NCBI RefSeq assembly: GCF_045062745.1
Contig: NZ_JBJGED010000031.1
Coordinates: 1 to 64,000 of the forward strand
Length of the DNA: 64,000 nt
Source of the DNA: Paenibacillus_AA sp045062745
GTDB taxonomy: Bacteria; Bacillota; Bacilli; Paenibacillales; NBRC-103111
Direction: 5' to 3'
Position 1 is the first letter of the stretch; every line of letters begins with the position of its first letter. Of this stretch, positions 44,995 to 53,730 are shown piece by piece. The translations under genes were made by a program, and so were the position numbers. The notes under the pieces are model-generated. The model was not told the origin of the DNA and searched no databases. It was given only the letters and a program-made list of their open reading frames with translations.

Positions 44995-46530
44995 ATGGCA
45001 CAGGAACTGCGTTATTTAACGGATGAACAAATGCGGCAATTCATTGCACAAGGCTTTTTGATTCTGAACACGGACTTCTCCCCCGCCTTTCATGAGCAGC
45101 TGTACGGCAAACTGAGCGAGGTGTACAAAAACGAAGGCAACCCGGGCAATAATCTGTACCCGCGTATCCGCGAGCTGCAAACGGTGTTCGATCATCCCGT
45201 GATCAAGGGCGCGCTTACGAGCGTATTGGGGCCCGGCTATATGATGCACGCCCATCGTCACGGCCATTACAATAACTCGCCGAAGCCGGGAGGCTGGCAC
45301 AAGGACAGCTACTGGGGCTTCAAGCGGATGCGCAACCACCGGCCTTGGTGGGCGATGGTCATGTATTTCCCGCAAAATACCCCGACGGAGCTTGGCCCCA
45401 CGGGCGTCATGCCGGGAACGCACTATTACGCCAGCCGCACTTTCGAATCGGACGATCTGCACGAAGAGACCGCGGCCGGCCCGGCCGGGACATTCGCTCT
45501 GATCCACTACGATATTTGGCACCGGTCTACGGCCAACATTTCGGGGCAGGAGCGGTTCATGCTGAAATTCGAATTCATGCGGACCCAAGCCCCTGTGGAA
45601 GCGAGCTGGGACCATCGCGAGCCGGAATGGGTAACCCCGGCGAATTTGCCGGCATGCGTCGAATCGGCTGAGGTCATCTGGCGCGACACGTGGAACTGGC
45701 TGACCGGCCGTGACGCTCTGCGCGACGAAGCGCCTCGTCCGTTCACGGACGACGAAGCGCGGGCATGGCTCGCCGCGCTGGCGTCCGGGGAGCCGCAGGC
45801 GAGAACTGAGGCGGCCGACCGGCTGGCGCTGTCCGGCCTCGCCGAGGGCCGCAGCGCCTACGGCGACGTCGTCACCGCGCTCGCGCACGCGCTCGAGGAC
45901 GCGCATGAACCGGCGGCGCTGAACGCCGCCTACGGGCTCGCGCGCCTCGGCGGCGCGCAGGCGACCGCAGCGCTGCTCGGCGCGCTGCAGCAAGGCTCGC
46001 GGCCCGCGTCGCGCGCGGCCGCGTATGGCTTGACCGCCGCCGGGGGCGCGGCGGTGGAAGGGCTGCTGGCCGCGCTGGACAGCGGCCCGGAAGATGTGGC
46101 CGCGCAGGCGGCCTTCGCCCTGGGCGAGCTGCGTGAGGCAGCCGCCGAGGCCGTGCCCGCGCTGGCGCGGCTGCTGCGGACGCACGCTTCACCGCGCGTG
46201 CGGACGGAGGCGGTCGATGCGTTGGGGCGCATCGGCACCGGCAACGGTTCGCGCGCCGACGCCTGCGCGGAAGCACTTGCTGGCGCCCTGCAGGATGCGG
46301 ACGATCAAGTGCGGTTCATGGCCGGCCTAGCGCTGTCCATGCTGGGTGCGGCCGGCGAACCGGCCGTACCCGCGCTCGAATCCGCGCTGGACGACGAGAA
46401 CCGCTACGTCCGAGCGCATGCGGCGGAAGCGTTGTACTACATCGGCACCGAGCGGGCCAAGGAGGCGCTCTTCGACTTCCTGCGCACGTCGCGCTGGTGC
46501 CCGAGCACGACGCCGGCCAGCACGTTTTAA
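44995..46530 (+). CDS. Phytanoyl-CoA dioxygenase-like domain fused to HEAT repeats
   Basis: A 511-residue protein. The N-terminal PhyH fold (1-~200) has the Fe(II) ligands H102 and D104 (GWHKDS) and H176 (HYDIWHRS), with R187 suited to bind 2-oxoglutarate. The C-terminal ~260 residues (250-510) are Ala/Leu-rich HEAT/PBS-type repeats (AAYGLARLGG, AAFALGELREAA, ALGRIGTG, AAEALYYIGTE). The catalysed hydroxylation is unknown; HEAT repeats may dock a protein or carrier substrate. The repeat part is markedly GC-rich. Confidence 0.85.
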   Translation: MAQELRYLTDEQMRQFIAQGFLILNTDFSPAFHEQLYGKLSEVYKNEGNPGNNLYPRIRELQTVFDHPVIKGALTSVLGPGYMMHAHRHGHYNNSPKPGGWHKDSYWGFKRMRNHRPWWAMVMYFPQNTPTELGPTGVMPGTHYYASRTFESDDLHEETAAGPAGTFALIHYDIWHRSTANISGQERFMLKFEFMRTQAPVEASWDHREPEWVTPANLPACVESAEVIWRDTWNWLTGRDALRDEAPRPFTDDEARAWLAALASGEPQARTEAADRLALSGLAEGRSAYGDVVTALAHALEDAHEPAALNAAYGLARLGGAQATAALLGALQQGSRPASRAAAYGLTAAGGAAVEGLLAALDSGPEDVAAQAAFALGELREAAAEAVPALARLLRTHASPRVRTEAVDALGRIGTGNGSRADACAEALAGALQDADDQVRFMAGLALSMLGAAGEPAVPALESALDDENRYVRAHAAEALYYIGTERAKEALFDFLRTSRWCPSTTPASTF

Positions 46531-46564
46531 TCTTCCAATCGCAGACGAGCCGCCATCCAGGTTC

Positions 46565-46606
46565 AAGTCCGACCCGAGTCGCAACCGACGCGGGTCGGAC
46601 TTTTTT
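46565..46606 (+). terminator. Terminator after the PhyH-HEAT gene
   Basis: Stem AAGTCCGACCCG / CGGGTCGGACTT and a T6 run. Confidence 0.9.
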
Positions 46607-46682
46607 CATCGAGTGCAAAAACGGGGGAAGTGCGCTATAGTATACGGTGTCGCACAACAATTTCGAAAAGAGGCCCTGTCGC

Positions 46683-47714
46683 ATGAGAATCACGGTGAAA
46701 GATATCGCCAAGCTGGCCGGAGTCACCCAGCCTACCGTATCCAAGGCCATGAACAACGAACCCGGCGTCAGCGAAGAAACGAGAATGCGTATTCTTAAAA
46801 TCGCCAAAGAACTGAACTATGTGCCCAACCTGGCGGCGAAGCGGCTGGCGACGCGCCAGTCTGACTGCATCGGCCTGATCTGGCCGCGCACGGAAGGCTT
46901 GTTCTACTACCATCTCTGTCACGCCATCCAGCAGGAAGTGACGAATCGGGGGCTGACGTTTCTGGTGTCCGTAGCGAATCCGGCTGTGGCGGTGCATACG
47001 TTCAACGAGCATTTCGTCGACCGGATCCTGTTCTGGGAATCGGCCGTCTGGAGGCCGGACATGGCCTTCCTCCGCGCGAGGGAGGCGTATCAAGGCGAGC
47101 TGCTGCTGATGGGAGGAGCGGATCTCGAGGGCGCGCATCGGATCGAGATCGACCGCCAAGCCGGCGTATACAAGGCGGTGCGGCATTTGGCGGAGTACGG
47201 CCACCGCCGGATCAGCTTCATCGGCCATGCCTCTGACAAGCTGACGGGCTTCATGCAGGGTATGGTGGAATTCCGCATGGAGCATCATCCCGACTACTTC
47301 ATTCAGCGCGAGCCGTCGGGGAAAGTCCCGGAGCAAGCCGTTCTGGAGCTGTTCGGGCGGGCGGAGGGGGAACGGCCGACCGCACTCATCCTCGACAGCC
47401 AGGGAGTGCTCTTCCAGGTGCTGAAATGGCTGCGCCGGCTGCGAGTGGCCATTCCGCAGGAGATGTCGCTCATCGTGTACGATGATGTGCCGGAGATGGA
47501 GGAGCTCCTGGACGTGCCGTTGACCGTCGTGGGGCCCAATATCGGTCGGTTGGCCGCCGCCGCCGTGGACATTCTGAGCGGACGGCGCGAGGAGGCCGCC
47601 GAGGCGGAGCCAAACGCCGGCCGCGCCGACGGGCCTTACGTGCCGGCGTGCGTGCGCATGGTGATCGAGCCCGATTTGGTCGTCCGCCAGTCGACGAGAA
47701 AAATACTGGGCTGA
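46683..47714 (+). CDS. LacI-family transcription regulator
   Basis: About 343 residues from ATG 46683. The HTH is at the N-terminus (VKDIAKLAGVTQPTVSKAMN, then ELNYVPNLAAKRL hinge), followed by a periplasmic-binding-type sensor domain (GLIWPRTEG, LAEYGHRRISFIGH). It probably controls the sugar-binding lipoprotein and esterase downstream. Candidate operators ATACGTAT and AGAATACG lie between this gene and 47905. Confidence 0.9.
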   Translation: MRITVKDIAKLAGVTQPTVSKAMNNEPGVSEETRMRILKIAKELNYVPNLAAKRLATRQSDCIGLIWPRTEGLFYYHLCHAIQQEVTNRGLTFLVSVANPAVAVHTFNEHFVDRILFWESAVWRPDMAFLRAREAYQGELLLMGGADLEGAHRIEIDRQAGVYKAVRHLAEYGHRRISFIGHASDKLTGFMQGMVEFRMEHHPDYFIQREPSGKVPEQAVLELFGRAEGERPTALILDSQGVLFQVLKWLRRLRVAIPQEMSLIVYDDVPEMEELLDVPLTVVGPNIGRLAAAAVDILSGRREEAAEAEPNAGRADGPYVPACVRMVIEPDLVVRQSTRKILG

Positions 47715-47730
47715 AGTCGCATGTTTTTAT

Positions 47731-47778
47731 TTACAATTTGAGAATACGTATACTATAATCGGAGTGAAAGCGCTATTA
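47731..47778 (+). promoter_or_regulatory. Promoter of the binding-protein gene with cre site and LacI-type operator
   Basis: -35 TTACAA (47731-47736), 17-bp spacer, -10 TATAAT (47754-47759). The spacer holds the palindrome ATACGTAT within AGAATACGTATACT. TGAAAGCGCTATTA (47765-47778), over the start site, matches the CcpA cre consensus TGWAARCGYTWNCW in all but one base. A reverse copy AGAATACG occurs at 47820-47813. Negative control by both the LacI protein and CcpA is inferred. Confidence 0.7.
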
Positions 47779-47904
47779 AGCTCTTATTCATCAGGTACTG
47801 ATTATAGGAATTCGTATTCTTTATTTTTTACGCGAACAGTAATCGATTTCTATCAAAATGAAACCACAGGTTCACAAACCAAAACGAGAGGCGGGATTTT
47901 GATC

Positions 47905-49233
47905 ATGTTCTTATGGCGTAAAAAAGGGATGTCGCTGCTGCTGTTGGCCGGTCTGCTGGTTGTAGGAGCTTGCGGCCAGTCCGCGAATCCGAACGAGGGC
48001 GCGGCAACGTCCTCCCCGGGGACGGCCTCGCCGAATCCGCTCGCCGAGCCGGTCGAGCTGGTCGTACAAGACCTCGGCGGAGGGGCGGAGGAGACGTTCA
48101 ATGCGTTGTACGGCGACCGCATACGAAAGAAGTTCCCGAATGTCACGCTCAAATTCATCCAGCGCAAGGAGGGGGCGACGCTGCCGGACCTGATCGCGGC
48201 TGGCCAGCATGTGGACTTGGTCAGCGCGACGATCGAATCGATCCCCGCCACACTGGTCGCCACGGACTCGCAGCTGGACATGACCGACTTGATCCGGAAG
48301 CACGGTATCGACTTGAGCAAATTCGAGCAAGGGACGATTGAAGGCATTCGCCGGATGGGCGATGGCCAGCTGTGGTTTTTGCCGGTCACGAACGTGATCC
48401 AAGTGCTGTACTACAACAAAGGCATTTTCGATAAACTGGGCGTCTCTTATCCGAAGGACGGCATGACGTGGGAGGAGGTCGCCGAGCTGAACCAGAAGCT
48501 GACCAAGAACAGCGGAGGGGTCAACTATATGGGCTTCTCCGCGTCGCCGACCCATATTTTTCGCCAAAACCAGCTGTCCCTGCCCCTGATCGATCCGAAG
48601 ACGCAGAAGCCCACGTTTCAAGACGAACGGTGGCAGACGCTGATCGACACGTATTATAAGCCATTCGCTACGAACACATACAAGGACTGGACCCAGGCGA
48701 AGAAAGCCGTTCCGTACTACACGGAGATGACCGCCACCCAAGAGCTTGCGATGATGGTGTTCAATTCCACATTTCCGTTCGACGGGCCGCAGCACGTGGC
48801 GAAGATCGATTGGGACCTTGTCTCCTTGCCGGTGTTCAAGGACCGGCCGAAGGTCGGCACGATGACCTCGCCGCGCGTGTTCGCGGTGACCAAAATGTCG
48901 AAGCATCCCGACATGGCGATGGAAGTGATCAAGTATTTGACCTCGGTCGAGGCGCAGATGCAGTATTCGAAGGAAGGCGCCATGACGGTGCTGAACGACG
49001 AGAACGTCAAGCAGGCGATCGGTTCGGAGAGCCCTTACAAGGACAAGAACTGGAGGGCGCTGTACTATAACGACTTGGCGGAAATGTCCTACAAAAGCAC
49101 GTACGACAGCAATTTGCTCAACATCTTGACCCGTCAAATCCCCGGCATCGTCACCGGACAGACCGACGTGAATACCGCTTTGCGCCTCGTTCAGGATGAA
49201 GCGGAGAAATATTTGGCCGCCCAGAAAAAATAA
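47905..49233 (+). CDS. Sugar ABC-transporter substrate-binding lipoprotein
   Basis: About 442 residues from ATG 47905; an open upstream frame to 47764 crosses the promoter and cre site. Lipobox LLVVGAC (Cys near 23), then a family 1-type extracellular binding protein (YYNKGIFDKLGVSYPKDGMTWEE split, and YSKEGAMTVLNDENV). No permease genes are adjacent, so it must pair with a permease elsewhere. The following acetylesterase suggests acetylated pectin fragments as substrate. Confidence 0.87.
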   Translation: MFLWRKKGMSLLLLAGLLVVGACGQSANPNEGAATSSPGTASPNPLAEPVELVVQDLGGGAEETFNALYGDRIRKKFPNVTLKFIQRKEGATLPDLIAAGQHVDLVSATIESIPATLVATDSQLDMTDLIRKHGIDLSKFEQGTIEGIRRMGDGQLWFLPVTNVIQVLYYNKGIFDKLGVSYPKDGMTWEEVAELNQKLTKNSGGVNYMGFSASPTHIFRQNQLSLPLIDPKTQKPTFQDERWQTLIDTYYKPFATNTYKDWTQAKKAVPYYTEMTATQELAMMVFNSTFPFDGPQHVAKIDWDLVSLPVFKDRPKVGTMTSPRVFAVTKMSKHPDMAMEVIKYLTSVEAQMQYSKEGAMTVLNDENVKQAIGSESPYKDKNWRALYYNDLAEMSYKSTYDSNLLNILTRQIPGIVTGQTDVNTALRLVQDEAEKYLAAQKK

Positions 49234-49258
49234 CAATCCTAGGAGGAGTGGGGAGCGC

Positions 49259-49951
49259 ATGAATCTGCAGCAGCGTCCGTCCCTTCGCGTGTTCGTCGCG
49301 GGCGATTCCACAGCGGCCAGCTATGCCCAAGAACGGGAGCCTCTCTCTGGATGGGGGCAAGCGATCGGCCGATTTTTCCAGCCGCTGGTGGAGGTCCGGA
49401 ATCGAGCCGTCAGCGGGAGCAGCTCTAAGAGCTTCCTGGAAAAAGGACATTGGCATTCCCTCGTACAGGAGCTGCGAGCCGGGGATTACGTCCTGATCCA
49501 GTTCGGCCACAACGATGCGAAGGACGATCCGAACCGGCATACGGATCCGGGGAGCTCATTCCCCTCGTACCTTCGGGGTTACGTCGAGGACGCCGGCAGC
49601 AAAGGGGCGTACCCCGTCTTGCTCACGCCGGTCGAGCGTCGCGAAGTGACCGCGGACGGGGGGCATGCGCCTACGCATGGCCCGTATGCGGAGGCCGTGC
49701 GGCAGCTGGCGCACGACAGTCGCGTGCCCTTGCTCGAGCTGAGCCAAGCGAGCTTGGACTTGTATCGCGAATGGGGAGCGGCCCGTTCCCGGGAGCTGTT
49801 CCTGTGGCTGGAACCGGGAGCGTATCCGGCGTACCCCGAGGGAAAGCAGGACGATACCCATTTTTGCCGGCTCGGCGCTGAGACCGTTGCCGGACTCATC
49901 GCGGGGTTGATCAGGAACAGCCCCCTGGAGCTGCGCCGCTATCTAGCCTAA
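49259..49951 (+). CDS. GDSL/SGNH hydrolase, rhamnogalacturonan acetylesterase type
   Basis: About 230 residues from ATG 49259 (SD AGGAGGAG). The SGNH blocks are VAGDSTAA (Ser), AVSGSSSKSF (Gly), FGHNDAKDD (Asn) and KQDDTHFCRLGA (Asp/His). This set fits the rhamnogalacturonan acetylesterase family (YesT/RhgT). No signal peptide, so it acts in the cytoplasm on imported oligosaccharides. It is 25 bp after the binding-protein gene. Confidence 0.87.
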   Translation: MNLQQRPSLRVFVAGDSTAASYAQEREPLSGWGQAIGRFFQPLVEVRNRAVSGSSSKSFLEKGHWHSLVQELRAGDYVLIQFGHNDAKDDPNRHTDPGSSFPSYLRGYVEDAGSKGAYPVLLTPVERREVTADGGHAPTHGPYAEAVRQLAHDSRVPLLELSQASLDLYREWGAARSRELFLWLEPGAYPAYPEGKQDDTHFCRLGAETVAGLIAGLIRNSPLELRRYLA

Positions 49952-49967
49952 AGCCGGCTCACAGCAA

Positions 49968-50000
49968 GACCCGGTCGACGAAAGTCGAACCGGGCTTTTT
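49968..50000 (+). terminator. Terminator after the acetylesterase gene
   Basis: Stem CCCGG-TCGAC / GTCGA-A-CCGGG with a GAAA loop, then CTTTTT. Confidence 0.8.
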
Positions 50001-50148
50001 GCAGTATTTTAGAAAATAGATATTCCGATCGGGTGGAGAGGAGAAAAGTACCGGATTGGCCGACAGAGTGGACGCGCTCTCCTGTCAAAGCCCGGTAAAA
50101 CCGGGGCTGCATTCATTTTCCTGCACGAATATGGTACACTTCAAGAGG

Positions 50149-50188
50149 CTCCCCAACAAAGTGATGTAAGATTTACTTTGCGGGGACC
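50149..50188. repeat. Dispersed palindromic element, copy B
   Basis: Arms CCCCAACAAAGT (50151-50162) and ACTTTGCGGGG (50175-50185). The left arm CCCCAACAAAGTGATGTAAG aligns with the reverse strand of copy A (CCCCCACAAAGTGAGGTTAG). It stands 30 bp before the FAD oxidoreductase gene. Confidence 0.6.
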
Positions 50189-50216
50189 CCGGGACTTTTA
50201 ATAAGGGTGGATGCAG

Positions 50217-52166
50217 ATGGCAGAGAATCATTACGTGAGCAGAAAGCAAAACCGAAGGAATGTTTATCTTTTTATCGGCTTCCTAATTGTTGCGGCATTG
50301 ATTGGGGTCGGGGCGTTCTTTTACTTGACGCAGGACAAGCAAACGGTGGGCGACCCGAAGGTGTTGGAGAAGGTAGAGTGGGTCAAGCAGCCGAAGGACC
50401 ATTATGATCTCATCGTTGTAGGTACGGATCCCGAAGGTGTCGTGACGGCTGTGTCCGCCGCGCGCAACGGGCTCAAGACGTTGTTGGTCGACGGGCGCGA
50501 CCGCGAGATTCTCGGCGGATTGATGACGCTCGGCTGGCTGAACAGCCTCGACCATAACTATGATTCCGAAGGAAAAGGAATATTACCCGGCGGTAAGGAT
50601 GATATATTGAACAAAGGGTTGTTCTCCGAATGGTACAAGCAGGTCGAAGGCGACTCGTTCGATGTGATAACGGCGGCCAATGCATTCTACCGGATGGTGA
50701 AGAATGAGAAAAACATCGACCTATACATGAAAGCGAAGGCGATGGACCCGATTACGGAAAATGGAGCCGGCGGCAACAAGCAAGTGACGGGCCTGACGAT
50801 TACAAAGGCCGACGGCAGCGTTACGACGGTCAAAGCAAAAGCGGTTATCGACGCGACTCAGGATGCGGACATCGCCGCCGCGGCGGGCGTGCCGTTCACG
50901 ATCGGGCGCGAGGATCTGGGCGACAAGGAAGCTCGCATGGCGGTTACGCTCGTGTTCAAGCTGAAGAACGTCACCCCTGAAGTATGGGAGCAAGTGAAGA
51001 AGCATCTGAAGAATGACGGCAACGACGGTACCGACGCCAACGAGCTGAGTGCGTGGGGTTATGGGGAGATGCAGCAATACCCGGCTCAGAACAAAGAGCG
51101 CGTCAAAATGCGGGGCTTGAACATCGGCCGTCAAAATGACGAGACGATCCTCATTAACGCCCTGCAAATCTTCGGGATCGACGGGCTCGACCCGAAATCC
51201 CGCGCGGAAGCGTTCGAGATCGGCAAGAAGGAACTGCCGTTCGTCGTGGACCATATGAAAAAGCTGTACCCGGAATTCGCCGGACTCGAGCTGGACGGAA
51301 CGGCTCCTGAGCTGTATGTGCGGGAGACGCGTCATATGCAGGGCGAATACCGGCTGACGATGGTGGACGTCATGGAGAACCGCGACCAATGGGATCGGAT
51401 CGCACTAGGCTCGTACTCGGTCGATATCCAACGGATCTCGCCGACGGATAATGGAGCGGTCATGAGCCATCCGCAAAAGTACGCGATCCCGTTCCGCTCC
51501 ATCGTGCCGCAGAAGGTCGACGGCTTGCTCGTCGTCGGACGCTCGGCCAGCTTCGATACGCTGCCGCACGGCAGCGCACGCGTCATCCCTGTGGGCATGG
51601 CGACAGGGGAAGCGGCCGGCGCCGCCGCCAAGCTCGCCATCGACAAGGGCATGACGTTCCGTCAGCTGTCCGCCTCAAAGGACGATATCGCCGCGCTGCA
51701 GGACCAGCTGAACAAGCAAGGCATGGTGTTGAAGGCCTATACGCCGAAGCCGCAGGCGTTCATGCAGAGCAAGTCGTACGAAGGGCTGAAGACCGCCGTC
51801 AGTATGGGGCTCGTCATCGGCGGCTACGACAACAGCGGCTTCAACATGGACCCGGCTTCCAATCCGCAGCGGATGGTCAACCTGACGCAGGGCGCGAAGC
51901 GGGTGCTGAAGCTGTCGGGGGATGCAACTTCCGCGATTGCGGGCGTTCAGGATCCGGCCAAAGCGGCTCTGACGCTCGATCAGGCGGCGCTTACGATCGC
52001 CAAGGTCGCCGGTCTCAGTGTGACCGCAGAGCAAGCCGTGCAGGAGCTTCAGGCGAAAGGCTACTTGAAAAAAGAAACGGTTGACGGCATCGCCGATAAG
52101 GCGAAGCTGAACAACGGTGACACATACATGATGATTCGCGACTTGGTGAACAAAGTGAAATCCTAA
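50217..52166 (+). CDS. Membrane-anchored FAD-dependent oxidoreductase
   Basis: About 649 residues from ATG 50217 (SD AAGGGTGG at better spacing than for ATG 50211). One TM helix near residues 17-37 gives an N-in, outside anchor or uncleaved signal. An FAD-dependent domain of the FAD_oxidored type follows: DLIVVGTDPEGVVTAVSAAR, in which the dinucleotide loop GxGxxG appears as GTDPEG, then GGLMTLGWL, IDATQDADIAAAAGVPF and VVGRSASFDTLPHGSARVIP. The C-terminal ~120 residues include a segment like an S-layer homology motif (AVSMGLVIGGYDNSGF). Substrate unknown. Confidence 0.8.
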   Translation: MAENHYVSRKQNRRNVYLFIGFLIVAALIGVGAFFYLTQDKQTVGDPKVLEKVEWVKQPKDHYDLIVVGTDPEGVVTAVSAARNGLKTLLVDGRDREILGGLMTLGWLNSLDHNYDSEGKGILPGGKDDILNKGLFSEWYKQVEGDSFDVITAANAFYRMVKNEKNIDLYMKAKAMDPITENGAGGNKQVTGLTITKADGSVTTVKAKAVIDATQDADIAAAAGVPFTIGREDLGDKEARMAVTLVFKLKNVTPEVWEQVKKHLKNDGNDGTDANELSAWGYGEMQQYPAQNKERVKMRGLNIGRQNDETILINALQIFGIDGLDPKSRAEAFEIGKKELPFVVDHMKKLYPEFAGLELDGTAPELYVRETRHMQGEYRLTMVDVMENRDQWDRIALGSYSVDIQRISPTDNGAVMSHPQKYAIPFRSIVPQKVDGLLVVGRSASFDTLPHGSARVIPVGMATGEAAGAAAKLAIDKGMTFRQLSASKDDIAALQDQLNKQGMVLKAYTPKPQAFMQSKSYEGLKTAVSMGLVIGGYDNSGFNMDPASNPQRMVNLTQGAKRVLKLSGDATSAIAGVQDPAKAALTLDQAALTIAKVAGLSVTAEQAVQELQAKGYLKKETVDGIADKAKLNNGDTYMMIRDLVNKVKS

Positions 52167-52169
52167 GCA

Positions 52170-52214
52170 AGAGCCCCGTAAGGCCGAGAATCTGCCAAGC
52201 GGGGCTTTATTTTA
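52170..52214 (+). terminator. Terminator after the FAD oxidoreductase gene
   Basis: Stem AGCCCCG / CGGGGCT with a 21-nt loop, then TTATTTT. Confidence 0.75.
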
Positions 52215-52310
52215 CGTAACACCAATAAGCACATGTAAGTGACCGGTAATTTATCCTTCCCTGTTCCCCTTAATTTGCCTATAGTAGGATCTAGAGGAGG
52301 CGATAATGGG

Positions 52311-53357
52311 ATGGCGTATTCATTAAAAGAGATCGGGGATTCAGCTGAATTATTCGATTTGTTGGAAGGATTGGATCGGGCAGCAGCGCTTGAGGACAAG
52401 CGTGCGGCTTGGGCCGAGCGGGCGGAATCGATTCGGGAGGCGGTGCTTGAAGCGATGGGTCCCTTCCCGGAGCGAATTCAGCCGGAGGTGGAGTGGCTCG
52501 AATCGACGCAAGTGGAAGGGATCGTCCTGCAGAAGCTCAAATACACGAGCTGGGACGGCGACCGCGTCCCGGCCTACATGATTGCCCGTCCGGACGTCCT
52601 GGAAGGCGGTCACACGGTACCCGGAATTATGGCTCTGCACCAAACCGTTCCGCAAGGCAAAGACGAGGTCGCCGGCGTAAGCGGACGACCGGATATGCGG
52701 TTCGGCTGGGAGCTCGCGAGCCGCGGGTTCGTCGTGTTCGCTCCCGATGTGCTGAGCGCAGGCGAACGGATCTACCCCGGCATGAAGCCTTATCAGACCG
52801 CTCCGTTCCAGGAACGCTATCCTGCCTGGTCTATGATGGGCAAGATGCTCTATGATCATCAGCTGGGGCTCGACGTACTGCAGAGCTTGTCCGCCGTGGA
52901 TGGAACCCGGATCGGAGCGATCGGGCATTCGCTAGGCGGCTACAACGCTTTCCTGCTCGCCGCTTTCGACGATCGGGTGAAAGCGACAGTCAGCAGCTGC
53001 GGCTTCAGTACTTTCGCGGGCGATCCTAATCCGGGACGATGGGGATTAAGGCCCGAATGGTTCAGCCATATGCCGAAGGTAAGCGACTATCTAAGGGACG
53101 GGACGATCCCGTTCGAATTCCATCAAGCGGCCGCGATTGCGGCACCGGTTCCGTTCTTCAACTGGTCTACGCAGCAAGACGCGATCTTCCCGCATTGGCC
53201 GGCGATCGCTTCGGGATTGCTGCGCATCGGCGAAGTGTATCAATTCCTGGAAGCGGAGCCGGAATCGTTCGTCTCCCTCCTCGGAGTAGGTCCGCATTCG
53301 TTCCCCTACTACGCTCGGGAGGCCGCCTTTGCGTGGCTGGAACGCCGGCTCCGTTAA
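52311..53357 (+). CDS. Alpha/beta hydrolase, dienelactone hydrolase/acetyl xylan esterase-like
   Basis: About 348 residues from ATG 52311 (SD GAGGAGG 10 nt upstream). Nucleophile elbow GHSLGG (Ser) at about 223, PGIMALHQTVPQGKDE oxyanion region, a TQQDAIFP region with the likely acid and a late GPHSFP with the likely His. No signal peptide, so cytoplasmic. Substrate unknown; it may be a carbohydrate acetylesterase given nearby genes. Confidence 0.8.
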   Translation: MAYSLKEIGDSAELFDLLEGLDRAAALEDKRAAWAERAESIREAVLEAMGPFPERIQPEVEWLESTQVEGIVLQKLKYTSWDGDRVPAYMIARPDVLEGGHTVPGIMALHQTVPQGKDEVAGVSGRPDMRFGWELASRGFVVFAPDVLSAGERIYPGMKPYQTAPFQERYPAWSMMGKMLYDHQLGLDVLQSLSAVDGTRIGAIGHSLGGYNAFLLAAFDDRVKATVSSCGFSTFAGDPNPGRWGLRPEWFSHMPKVSDYLRDGTIPFEFHQAAAIAAPVPFFNWSTQQDAIFPHWPAIASGLLRIGEVYQFLEAEPESFVSLLGVGPHSFPYYAREAAFAWLERRLR

Positions 53358-53463
53358 TCGTTCTAGACTTTGTAATCAAATTGTAATGTTACTTTCATCT
53401 TGTCTTAATATTGGGTGGATATAATGAATCTCGACCCCCTTTTTTGATATAGAACGACTTGAA

Positions 53464-53494
53464 CGCCTGCAGCCTATTGCTGCAGGCTCTTTTC
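53464..53494 (+). terminator. Terminator hairpin downstream of the hydrolase gene
   Basis: Perfect stem GCCTGCAG / CTGCAGGC with loop CCTATTG, then TCTTTTCTTT. The stop codon of the minus-strand zinc-ribbon gene lies in its loop. Confidence 0.75.
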
Positions 53495-53629
53495 TTTATC
53501 GTCTTCGCCGTCGTCCTTGTTGTAACATTCGTGGCAATATAACCGTCCGTTCTCGGATACCCCGTCCAGGAATCCGTCTTTGCAATAGACCGGGGCTCCG
53601 CACGATACGCAATGGCCTACAAGCTCCAT
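53474..53629 (-). CDS. Small zinc-ribbon-like protein (51 residues)
   Basis: A minus-strand frame from ATG 53629 with SD AGGAGGG 6 nt upstream. The product begins MELVGHCVSCGAPVYC and has a second cysteine pair YCHECY, followed by an acidic tail (DDGEDDKEKS). The C-x2-C...C-x2-C layout (C7/C10 and C32/C35) fits a treble-clef or zinc-ribbon knuckle, with C16 extra. Family not recognised. The two Cys pairs, strong SD and fitting codon use argue it is real. It stands alone, divergent from hisS. Confidence 0.75.
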   Translation of the reverse strand: MELVGHCVSCGAPVYCKDGFLDGVSENGRLYCHECYNKDDGEDDKEKSLQQ

Positions 53630-53695
53630 CTTGTTCCCTCCTCATCCGTAAAGTCGATCTATGGTACATTTTAGCACAATATTTGCCGGGCGGGC

Positions 53696-53724
53696 TTGAC
53701 TTTGCCATGCGGCAAGGTTAGAAT
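53696..53724 (+). promoter_or_regulatory. Sigma-A promoter of the hisS operon
   Basis: -35 TTGACT (53696-53701), 17-bp spacer, -10 TAGAAT (53719-53724). Transcription would start near 53731, right at the T-box leader. Confidence 0.8.
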
Positions 53725-53730
53725 CTTAAC

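Noticed and set aside
47764..47904. Upstream in-frame start for the sugar-binding lipoprotein
   Set aside because: It lies over the cre site and would put 47 residues before the lipoprotein signal.
53496..53708. 70-codon minus-strand ORF near the zinc-ribbon gene
   Set aside because: It is in another frame and has no SD; the 51-residue frame with cysteine pairs is the better choice.
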